A stretch of 64,000 nucleotides of DNA. Origin: Methylotenera sp. (GTDB lineage: Bacteria; Pseudomonadota; Gammaproteobacteria; Burkholderiales; Methylophilaceae). The position numbers and the translations under genes were made by a program. Under the pieces are notes generated by a model. That model was not told where the DNA came from and did not search any database. It worked only from the letters and a program-made list of their open reading frames with translations. The stretch lies in NCBI GenBank assembly GCA_030652995.1, contig JAUSAG010000009.1, positions 1 to 64,000 on the forward strand, written 5' to 3'. Below, piece after piece: positions 55,760 to 63,452 of the stretch (its first letter is position 1; every line of letters starts with the position of its first letter).

Positions 55760-57012
55760 TGAAATCCGCATTGCGCAGGGCGACATACAGCCTGAAGGTT
55801 TCTGCGCTTCTCTTGTTGCTGACGGGCTGTGCACCGGTACGGCACTATGAAGCCGCACTGGTGCTGCAGGATTTTGCCGCAGCTGAGGGTGCATCAAGAC
55901 TCAAACAGACCACAGCCGCACCGCAGTTACAGTCTGTTTCGTATACCGTAGCAGGGCGCACCCACCATGCCGATCTTTATCTGCCCGGTTCGCTCGAAGG
56001 TTGTATGCTTTCCAAGCCATTGGCCGATTCACAGGCGGTGGTCGCGCCTGGCAAGCACTGCCCGCGCGCTGCCATCGTCGCTGTTCCGGGTGCGGTGCCG
56101 CAGGGCAAGGACGATCCGCGTTTTGTCGCTTTTGCCACTACTCTGGCGCGTGCCGGATTTGCAGTGCTGGCGCCAGATCTGGACGGATTTCGGCAACTGC
56201 GTATCCGTCCTTCGAATATCCGTGAAATTTCGGATGCGTTCGGCTACCTTGCCAGCCGCCCTGAACTGACTCCCGGCGGCCGCGCCGGCATGTTCGCCTT
56301 CAGCTATTCGGTCGGCCCCGCAGTTCTCGCCGCGCTGGAAGACGATATCCGCGAAAAAGTGCGCTTTGTGGTGGGGCTGGGCGGCTATCACGACCTGCCG
56401 CGGGCGATGCGTTTCTTCACCACCGGCTGGTTAGAGCACGCAGGCAAGCAGCACTACCTCATGCCGGACGACACCGGCAGGATGGTGCTGGTCTATTCCA
56501 GCCTTGATTATCTAGCGGAGGGTAACGGAAACGCGGCGCTTGATCGCAGGGTATTCGATCAGATGGTGGCGTTGCGTAGCCGGAACGCAGAAGCTGATCT
56601 CACAGCTCTGGCCTCACAGTTGAGTGCGGCAGCCAAGTCGGTGTATGCGCTGGCGGTCAACAGTGACCCTAAACGCTTTCCCGCACTGCTGACACAACTA
56701 CCTGCGGTCATGCAGGCGGATATCAAACACCTTGACCTGGCGCGCCATGACCTAAAACCGCTCAAAGCGCGGCTCATTCTGGTGCACGGCAAGAACGACA
56801 ACCTCATCCCTTACCCGGAGAGTTTGGCGCTAGCCGCCGCCGCACCGGAGAAACAGTCCCGCGTTTATCTTATTCATCGCGTCATCGGTCATGTCGACCT
56901 GAGCATTTCTCACCTGTTTTCGTGGCGTTTCTGGAGCGAAGACCTCCCTGACCTGTGGCGGCTGTGGCGAGTGATTGACCTGCTGCTGGCACAGCGCGAG
57001 GAGGCGGCATGA
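55759..57012 (+). CDS. Alpha/beta-hydrolase lipoprotein
   Basis: The 417-residue protein has a type II signal peptide with lipobox LLLLTGC (Cys about 24), then a dienelactone-hydrolase-like alpha/beta fold. Visible are a DLYLPG strand, a nucleophile elbow around MFAFSYSVGPAVLAAL (first Gly of GxSxG replaced), the Asp loop LVHGKNDNLIPYPES and a final His in RVIGHVDLSI. An outer- or inner-membrane-anchored esterase or lipase-like enzyme is expected. ATG 55759 shares a base with the fadD stop; starts further upstream are within fadD. The substrate is unknown. Confidence 0.85.
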   Translation: MKSALRRATYSLKVSALLLLLTGCAPVRHYEAALVLQDFAAAEGASRLKQTTAAPQLQSVSYTVAGRTHHADLYLPGSLEGCMLSKPLADSQAVVAPGKHCPRAAIVAVPGAVPQGKDDPRFVAFATTLARAGFAVLAPDLDGFRQLRIRPSNIREISDAFGYLASRPELTPGGRAGMFAFSYSVGPAVLAALEDDIREKVRFVVGLGGYHDLPRAMRFFTTGWLEHAGKQHYLMPDDTGRMVLVYSSLDYLAEGNGNAALDRRVFDQMVALRSRNAEADLTALASQLSAAAKSVYALAVNSDPKRFPALLTQLPAVMQADIKHLDLARHDLKPLKARLILVHGKNDNLIPYPESLALAAAAPEKQSRVYLIHRVIGHVDLSISHLFSWRFWSEDLPDLWRLWRVIDLLLAQREEAA

Positions 57013-57806
57013 ATTATTGGAGAAACACCAGCCAACGCGCGAAAGCACTCAGCCTGTGGCTGCTGGTAGCGGTGCTGGCGTTGGCAGCGTCTATGCTGCC
57101 GCGCATCGCACAGCCGCTTTGGTACCACTATTTTGCGGATCAGCGCGCTTGTTTTAGCCTGCCCAATTGCCTTGATACCGCCTCCAACGTCCTATTCGTA
57201 ATGGCGGGCGCGGCCGGGCTGATTTTTCTGCACAACACGCATCGTTCCACTTCTGTGCGGCGCACTTTCATCGATCCGCGTGAAGCGCGACCCTACGCGC
57301 TGTTCTTTTTCGCCACCATTCTGGTCGGCATCAGTTCCGGCTTTTATCACCTGTCCCCAGACAACGACCGACTGATGTGGGATAGGGCAGCAATTGCGCT
57401 GGCGCTTATGGCCTGGTCCGCCGCAATTCTCTGCGAGCGCGTCAGCCTCAGCGCAGGGCTGCGCCTGCTGCCGTTGCTTGTCATCGCAGGTTTAATTAGT
57501 GCCTATTATTGGGGCTGGAGCGAGGTGCAGGGCTTGGGTGATTTGCGTCCTTACGGGCTGACTCAAATCACCGCAGTGCTACTGATTCCGCTACTGCTCT
57601 GGCTTTATCCGCCGCGCTACAGTGGCGACCGCGACATCCTGATGGTTATCGTGCTTTATTCTCTGGCCTTGCTGTTCGACTTGAGCGACCGCCAGGTTTT
57701 TGCCTTGACTGGCGGCATCATTAGCGGTCACACAGTCAAGCATGTGATTGCCGCGCTAGCAGCATACTGGGTAATGCGTTACCTGCAGCGGAGGAGAGTC
57801 TTGTGA
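57009..57806 (+). CDS. Ceramidase-superfamily (CREST-like) membrane protein
   Basis: The 265-residue protein has about seven membrane helices. It carries the motif set of alkaline ceramidase/CREST hydrolases: DTASNVLFVMAG in helix 2 (SNxxF), GISSGFYHLSPDNDRLMWDRAAIALALM (Ser/His/Asp) and a C-terminal HTVKHVIAALAAYW (HxxxH). These form a zinc-dependent amidohydrolase site in related enzymes. Bacterial members are mostly uncharacterised. It overlaps the hydrolase stop (ATGA) and the next start (GTGA), so it is translated as part of the lipid cluster. The substrate (ceramide-like or other amide lipid) is inference. Confidence 0.75.
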   Translation: MNYWRNTSQRAKALSLWLLVAVLALAASMLPRIAQPLWYHYFADQRACFSLPNCLDTASNVLFVMAGAAGLIFLHNTHRSTSVRRTFIDPREARPYALFFFATILVGISSGFYHLSPDNDRLMWDRAAIALALMAWSAAILCERVSLSAGLRLLPLLVIAGLISAYYWGWSEVQGLGDLRPYGLTQITAVLLIPLLLWLYPPRYSGDRDILMVIVLYSLALLFDLSDRQVFALTGGIISGHTVKHVIAALAAYWVMRYLQRRRVL

Positions 57807-59116
57807 GACAAACCCTGCGTCACGACGTTCGCCCGCGCGAATTGTGGGCCTGGGCAATGTACGACTTCGCCAACTCCGGCTACACCACCGTGGTTATCAC
57901 CGCGCTGTTCAACGCCTATTTCGTGGCAGTAGTGGCAGACAATGCGCCGTGGGCCACCTTCGCCTGGACCGCTGCGCTTTCTTTTTCTTATCTTCTGATC
58001 GTGCTCAGCGCTCCAATCGTTGGTGCTTATGCCGACCTGCATGCGGCCAAAAAAAAACTGCTGGCGATCACCACCGCAGGCTGCGTGCTGTTCACCGCCA
58101 TGCTCTATTTTGCCCAGCCAGAAACACTGTGGCTCGCCATTGTGTGCGTGATTGCCTCCAACTTCTTTTTCGGTAGCGGCGAAAACCTGATCGCGGCATT
58201 TTTGCCGGAAATTGCCAAAGTCCGTGCTATGGGTCGTGTGTCCGGCTGGGGCTGGAGTCTTGGTTACCTCGGCGGGTTGCTCACGCTCGGCCTGTGCCTG
58301 CTCTACCTTACTTGGGCAGAAAAGCACGGCCAGGCGGCCATGCAGTTTGTACCGGTAACCATGCTGATCACCGCTGGCATCTTTGCGCTGGCCAGTTTGC
58401 CCACCTTCCTGCTGTTGCGCGAGCGTGCGGTACCCCTCGCCAAAGACGCTCGGCTACGTGATGCCTGGCTGGACGTATGGCAGACCCTGCGTAATCTGCG
58501 GCAATTCGCCGACCTGCACCGATTTCTGCTGTGCAGCCTGTTTTATCAGGCCGGTATTGCAGCGGTGATTACCCTGACCGCCATCTACGCTACCCAAGCA
58601 CTAAAATTCACCACCCGCGAGGCTTTGCTACTGATTTTTGCTGTCAATATCACGGCGGCAATTGGCGCCTTCCTGTTCGGTCACCTGCAGGATCGCATCG
58701 GTCATATCCGCACCATAGCGCTAACGCTGGCAGGGTGGATAGTGACTATTCTGCTGGCATGGGCGGCGGCGGGGGCATCGGAAGGCGTCACCTTGTTTTG
58801 GGCAGCGGCTAATATCGCAGGCTTATGCCTGGGGGCCTCGCAATCTGCCGGCCGGGCGCTAGTGGGTGTGCTGGCGCCACCATCAAGGCTGGCGGAGTTC
58901 TACGGATTCTGGGGACTGGCAGTAAAGCTCGCCTCTATCGCTGGACCGCTCACCTACGGCATCACCACCTGGCTGACTGGCGGCGATCACCGCCGTGCAC
59001 TATTACTCACCGGTAGCTACTTCGTCATCGGGCTGATTCTGCTCACCGGCGTACGGGTAGGGCGTGGCCGCCGTGCGGCTTTGCATGCAGAGCGCATGGC
59101 AAACAAGTTAATATAA
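57803..59116 (+). CDS. UMF1-family MFS transporter (Atg22-like)
   Basis: The 437-residue protein has 12 predicted helices and the UMF1 signature at its start: RELWAWAMYDFANSGYTTVVITALFNAYFV. Further typical segments are APIVGAYADLHAAKKKLL, AFLPEIAKVRAMGRVSGWGWSLGYLGGLL and GLCLGASQSAGRALVGVLAPPSRLAEFYGFWGL. Yeast Atg22 exports amino acids from the vacuole; bacterial substrates are unknown. The start is GTG 57803, overlapping the upstream stop (GTGA), with GGAGGAGAG before it. Confidence 0.9.
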   Translation: MRQTLRHDVRPRELWAWAMYDFANSGYTTVVITALFNAYFVAVVADNAPWATFAWTAALSFSYLLIVLSAPIVGAYADLHAAKKKLLAITTAGCVLFTAMLYFAQPETLWLAIVCVIASNFFFGSGENLIAAFLPEIAKVRAMGRVSGWGWSLGYLGGLLTLGLCLLYLTWAEKHGQAAMQFVPVTMLITAGIFALASLPTFLLLRERAVPLAKDARLRDAWLDVWQTLRNLRQFADLHRFLLCSLFYQAGIAAVITLTAIYATQALKFTTREALLLIFAVNITAAIGAFLFGHLQDRIGHIRTIALTLAGWIVTILLAWAAAGASEGVTLFWAAANIAGLCLGASQSAGRALVGVLAPPSRLAEFYGFWGLAVKLASIAGPLTYGITTWLTGGDHRRALLLTGSYFVIGLILLTGVRVGRGRRAALHAERMANKLI

Positions 59117-59150
59117 TGCTTCAACTGAATTAATTTATAAAACCACATAT

Positions 59151-61970
59151 ATGCACCTTCCATCCTCCCCATCTCACCCTGCCACCTCTCCAGATAAAGA
59201 GCGACTGCTGAATATCGTACGCGAGCTTGCGCGCGAGCTGCGACCGGGTGCAAACGATATGGAACGCCTGACGCTCGACCATGCACTGGAGCGTGATTTC
59301 GGCCTGGACAGCCTGGCGCGGGTGGAACTGCTTACCCGTATCGAGCGTGAAATGGGCATAAAGCTGGCCGAAGCAGCCTTTGCCGAGGCCGAAACACCAC
59401 GCGACTTGCTACGGAAGATGGCGAGCGAGGCACACGCTGGGGTACCTACTCAAGCTGAAGCACCAGCAGTGGCAGAAGTCGTGGTTGAGCATCCGCCGCA
59501 AACTATCGCCACCTTAATCGAAATGATTGACTGGCATGTTGAGCAACATGCTAATCGGGTGCACATCACGCTTTATATTGAGGAGGAGCGCACGCAGGAT
59601 ATTACCTATAAAATGTTGCAGACGGATGCCAAGACGCTGGCTGCCGGCCTGCTCGCGCAAGGCTTGAACGCCGGCGACAAGGTTGCCATCATGCTGCCCA
59701 CCGGGCGCGAGTTTTTTGCTGCCTTCTATGGTGCGCTCTATGCCGGCTGCGTACCTGTGCCGCTTTATCCACCGGCGCGTCCATCGCAACTTGAGGATCA
59801 TATGCGGCGTATCGCCGGCATCGTTGCCAACGCCGAGGCCACCATGCTGATCACCGATGACCGCGCCAAAGCACTTGGTTATCTGCTGCGCGCGCAGTGC
59901 GAGGCACTGCGTCACGTCGAAACTGTAGCCGAATTGTCCCGCCACAGCATGCCGATAACGCTGCCCAGACCAAATGCGCATGACATCGCTTTCCTGCAAT
60001 ACACCTCCGGCAGCACTGGCAACCCCAAGGGCGTGGTACTGACCCATGCCAACCTGCTCGCCAACCTGCGCGCGATGGAGCAGGCATCCGGCATCACTTC
60101 CATGGATACCTTTGTGTCCTGGTTACCGCTGTACCACGACATGGGGCTGATCGGTGCCTGCATGGGTAGCCTCTGCCTTGGCTTCCGGCTGGTACTGATG
60201 TCACCGCTGGCCTTTCTCGCCCGACCCAGCCGCTGGCTCGCCACCATTCATCGTCATCGCGCTACCGTTTCAGCGGCGCCCAATTTTGCCTACGAGTTAT
60301 GCGCCAACAAACTAGACGATCGCGACCTCGCAGGCCTGGATCTCTCCTGCTGGCGCATCGCCTACAACGGCGCCGAGCCGGTCAGCCCAGACACCATTGC
60401 ACACTTTGCTACGCGCTTCGCCCGTTACGGTTTTAACCAGGCCGCCATAACACCGGTTTACGGCCTAGCGGAATCCTCGGTTGGGCTGGCTTTTCCGCCG
60501 CTAGGGCGCGGCCCGCTGATCGACCGTGTGGAGCGCGCCGCGCTTTCCGACACGGGGGAAGCCCGCATCGCCGCAGAAAGCGATACGCATGCACGGCGAA
60601 TTGTTTCCTGTGGCCAGGCGTTGCCTGATCACGCCATACGCATTGTTGATGTCAGCGGCCGGGAACTGCCGGAACGCATGCAGGGGCGGGTACAGTTTCG
60701 CGGGCCGTCTGCCACCGACGGCTATTTCCGCAACCCTGAGATAACGTCACGCCTGTTCGATGGCGACTGGCTCAACACCGGCGATCTGGGCTATCTTGCT
60801 ACAGGGGAGCTTTACCTGACCGGGCGCGAAAAAGACATCATCATCCGCGGCGGACATAATATCCACCCGCAGGAACTGGAAGAGGCCATCAGCCAGATAC
60901 GCGCTATACGCAAGGGCGGCGTGGCAGTATTCCCGGCTACCGATGCGCGCAGCGGCACGGAAAGACTAGTGGTGCTGGCCGAGACGCGCGAAAAAGTTGC
61001 TACAGAAGAACGTAGCCGAATACTAGCCGAGATCAACAACCTCGCCGTCGACCTTATCGGTATGCCAGCAGATGACATCGTGCTGGCGCCGCCCCGCACG
61101 GTACTGAAAACCTCCAGCGGCAAAGTACGCCGCGCCGCCTGCCGTGAACAGTACGAGCATGGCGAGTTAATTGCTGTACAGCGCGCGCCCTGGCAGCAGA
61201 TATTGCGCCTGACCAGCGCAGGTGTCGTGGCACAGGCCAGTCGCTGGCCAAGGATTGGCGCCGGATGGGTGTGGAGCGTCTGGGCATGGGTGGTGTTTAC
61301 CACAATCGTACCTGTTGCCTGGCTTCTGATCGTACTGGCACCGAGGCTATCTTTGCGCCGTCGCATCTCCAGGATATGCGCGCGACTCGCACTGATGCTA
61401 ACCGGCCTGACCCCCAAAGTTGAAGGCTTGCAGCACTTAGCCGACGATACTCCTTATATCATAGTAGCCAACCACGCCAGCTATCTCGACGCGCTGATTC
61501 TGACCGCCGTGCTACCGCCGCGTTTCGCCTATGTGGCTAAGCAGGAACTGCTTGCCAAACCAGCCGCTGGCATTCCGTTGCGGTGCCTTAATAGTGCTTT
61601 TGTCGAACGTTTCGACAGTGCACGCGGTGCAGAAGATACGCGCGGGTTGGAGGAGAGAGCTTGCGCTGGCGACTCATTAGTGTTTTTTCCGGAAGGAACT
61701 TTCCAGATACAGCCCGGCCTGCTACCGTTCCGCATGGGTGCATTCATGATTGCCGCAAGTGCTGGCAAGCCAGTGATTCCTCTCGCCATCACTGGTACTC
61801 GCAGGTTGTTGCGCGGCGAAGAGTTGCGCCCACGTTACACCAAGCTGCAGATACTAATTGGCACACCGTTAACGGCAACAGAAGAAGGCTGGCAAGCGGC
61901 ATTGCAGCTACGCGATGCGGCACGCCAGCAGATTCTAGCGCGATTGAGTGAGCCAGACGCTACGACCTAA
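59151..61970 (+). CDS. ACP / acyl-AMP ligase / PlsC-type acyltransferase fusion
   Basis: The 939-residue fusion has three enzymatic parts. An acyl-carrier domain (about 15-95) has the phosphopantetheine Ser in FGLDSLARVE. A fatty-acyl-AMP-ligase-like domain (about 120-680) has FLQYTSGSTGNPKGVVLTHANL, SWLPLYHDMGLIG, GREKDIIIRGGHNIHPQELE and the catalytic Lys in KTSSGKVRRAA. After a membrane segment (about 705-735), a lysophospholipid-acyltransferase domain (about 760-925) shows NHASYLDAL (HX4D) and FPEGTF. It could activate a fatty acid, load it on its own carrier and esterify it to a membrane lipid. E. coli Aas has ligase and PlsC domains in the opposite order without a fused carrier. It ends the lipid cluster. 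Confidence 0.88.
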   Translation: MHLPSSPSHPATSPDKERLLNIVRELARELRPGANDMERLTLDHALERDFGLDSLARVELLTRIEREMGIKLAEAAFAEAETPRDLLRKMASEAHAGVPTQAEAPAVAEVVVEHPPQTIATLIEMIDWHVEQHANRVHITLYIEEERTQDITYKMLQTDAKTLAAGLLAQGLNAGDKVAIMLPTGREFFAAFYGALYAGCVPVPLYPPARPSQLEDHMRRIAGIVANAEATMLITDDRAKALGYLLRAQCEALRHVETVAELSRHSMPITLPRPNAHDIAFLQYTSGSTGNPKGVVLTHANLLANLRAMEQASGITSMDTFVSWLPLYHDMGLIGACMGSLCLGFRLVLMSPLAFLARPSRWLATIHRHRATVSAAPNFAYELCANKLDDRDLAGLDLSCWRIAYNGAEPVSPDTIAHFATRFARYGFNQAAITPVYGLAESSVGLAFPPLGRGPLIDRVERAALSDTGEARIAAESDTHARRIVSCGQALPDHAIRIVDVSGRELPERMQGRVQFRGPSATDGYFRNPEITSRLFDGDWLNTGDLGYLATGELYLTGREKDIIIRGGHNIHPQELEEAISQIRAIRKGGVAVFPATDARSGTERLVVLAETREKVATEERSRILAEINNLAVDLIGMPADDIVLAPPRTVLKTSSGKVRRAACREQYEHGELIAVQRAPWQQILRLTSAGVVAQASRWPRIGAGWVWSVWAWVVFTTIVPVAWLLIVLAPRLSLRRRISRICARLALMLTGLTPKVEGLQHLADDTPYIIVANHASYLDALILTAVLPPRFAYVAKQELLAKPAAGIPLRCLNSAFVERFDSARGAEDTRGLEERACAGDSLVFFPEGTFQIQPGLLPFRMGAFMIAASAGKPVIPLAITGTRRLLRGEELRPRYTKLQILIGTPLTATEEGWQAALQLRDAARQQILARLSEPDATT

Positions 61971-62109
61971 ACACTATTTGAAGCTACTGGACTAGCGGAA
62001 AAACAGTGGTAAAACACAGTAAAAAAATACATAAAACGAACATATTTAGTGAGCAAGCGTCGAATTCGAGGTTTTTTACCCGAGCAAAATTTTACCAAGG
62101 AATTAAGTC

Positions 62110-62190
62110 ATGAACCCGGAACAGAAAAAATCCATCCTCGCTATCACCCTCTACGCCGCCTTTGCCGATGGCGGAATTTGTACTGCATGA
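62110..62190 (+). pseudogene. Truncated TerB-like gene start
   Basis: An ATG with AAGGAA upstream opens MNPEQKKSILAITLYAAFADGG, which resembles the beginning of TerB/tellurite-resistance-type proteins. After 26 codons it reaches TGA, and no continuation occurs in any nearby frame. It looks like a gene cut by a deletion whose right junction is about 20 bases before the hydrolase gene. A genuine 26-residue peptide is less likely. Confidence 0.5.
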
Positions 62191-62211
62191 TATTTTTCAG
62201 AGAAAAACACC

Positions 62212-63069
62212 ATGAATGGGATGAGTAAGATGCTATCGAGTCTTTTAACCATACTGGCGCTGGCTTATGGCAGCGTTGCCGCGCTGCTGTTCCTGATGCA
62301 GGACAAGCTGGCCTATTACCCGCAGATCGGCCGCGAGATTCAGACAACCCCGCGCGAGCATGGTCTTGACTATGAGGCACTGACTCTGGCTACATCCGAC
62401 GGCGAACGGCTGGACGCCTGGTTCGTGCCAGCGCGTGGGCAGGCAGTTGTGCTCATTCTGCACGGCAATGCCGGAAATATCTCCCATCGCATGGATAGCA
62501 TCGCCATGTTCCACCGCTTAGGCTATGGCGTGCTGATATTCGATTATCGTGGCTATGGCCGCAGCAGCGGTAAACCATCAGAAGAAGGGCTATACCGCGA
62601 CGCGCAGACCGCTTGGGATCACCTGACCCGACAGCGCGGCATTGCGCCTGCGCACATTATCCTTTTCGGCGAATCACTGGGCGGGGCAGTGGCGGCTTGG
62701 TTGGCATCGCGGGAGAAGCCTGGCGCGCTGGCGCTGTCTTCAGTGCTCACCTCTGCACCTGAACTCGGCGCCGATCTTTACCCGTGGCTGCCGGCTAAAT
62801 GGCTGGTGCGCATGCGTTACGACACTTTGGCCACGATGGCGCAGGTAAGCTGCCCAGTGCTGATTGCCCACAGCCCTGATGACGAAATCATTCCATTCCG
62901 CCACGGACAAAGGCTGTTCGACGCAGCGGCGCAACCCAAGGCTTTTCTGCCATTAACGGGCGGCCACAACGACAGCTTCATTTTCATGCGACAGGAATGG
63001 ATGGATGTTCTGGCTGGCTTTCTGAGCCAGCATATTGAAAATAAAACCCCATCAATGCCCCCATTCTGA
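62212..63069 (+). CDS. Alpha/beta hydrolase, S33/BEM46-like
   Basis: The 285-residue protein has one N-terminal membrane anchor (about 8-28, LLTILALAYGSVAALLFLM) and a full catalytic set: oxyanion HGNAGNISHRMD, nucleophile GESLGGAVAAW, Asp in HSPDDEIIPF and His in GGHNDSF. Relatives are broad esterases or acyl hydrolases with a periplasmic catalytic domain. It starts at ATG 62212; ATG 62221 is an alternative. It stands between two decayed genes and is the last intact gene of the GC-rich block. Confidence 0.9.
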   Translation: MNGMSKMLSSLLTILALAYGSVAALLFLMQDKLAYYPQIGREIQTTPREHGLDYEALTLATSDGERLDAWFVPARGQAVVLILHGNAGNISHRMDSIAMFHRLGYGVLIFDYRGYGRSSGKPSEEGLYRDAQTAWDHLTRQRGIAPAHIILFGESLGGAVAAWLASREKPGALALSSVLTSAPELGADLYPWLPAKWLVRMRYDTLATMAQVSCPVLIAHSPDDEIIPFRHGQRLFDAAAQPKAFLPLTGGHNDSFIFMRQEWMDVLAGFLSQHIENKTPSMPPF

Positions 63070-63158
63070 TGGAGGCTTAAAATACCTTGTTAATTCATTG
63101 AAAACGTTTATAAAGCAAGTCAGTATATTCAGTAAAAACCTACGTCAGAGGATGTTGC

Positions 63159-63324
63159 ATGCATGAAATGTCATTGGCGTGCCTGGTATTGGTCAGTGCA
63201 GGCAATGCGCAACAACTGCGCCGATGGGCGAGCAGTATGGCGTATGCCTGCAATGGGCAACTATCAGATGCAGCCTGTCAGCGGTATGGAGAAAGCTGAA
63301 TATTGTAATTTTGTTGCGGTGTAG
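63159..63324 (+). pseudogene. Decayed hypA (NiFe-hydrogenase nickel-insertion protein)
   Basis: An ATG with GAGG upstream opens MHEMSLA, the diagnostic start of HypA. The frame then jumps: in frame +2 from 63179 it reads GQCRQCATTAPMGEQYGVC, a HypA zinc-ribbon half, and after another shift near 63250 it reads GNYQMQPVSGMEK, the HypA C-terminal region. The middle of the gene (about 60 codons) is deleted and at least two frame changes are needed, so it is non-functional. No hydrogenase genes are in the window. Confidence 0.75.
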
Positions 63325-63452
63325 CGTTTGCCATTTTGGCTTCTTTTGGAAGAGACCAAAAGCAGGGTTAAAAATGAATAACTGTTCCGCAAAATAATAT
63401 ACACTATTTCGTATAATGTATATTATGTAAAATTAAATAATTACCCATGTCA

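Noticed and set aside
56029-56391. Overlapping ORFs on the opposite strand in the GC-rich block
   Set aside because: High GC gives long open frames by chance; the hydrolase and neighbouring genes fully explain the coding signal there.
63179-63397. A 72-codon ORF in the hypA region as an intact gene
   Set aside because: Its sequence is the zinc-ribbon part of HypA in a shifted frame and then turns into unrelated residues, consistent with a pseudogene.
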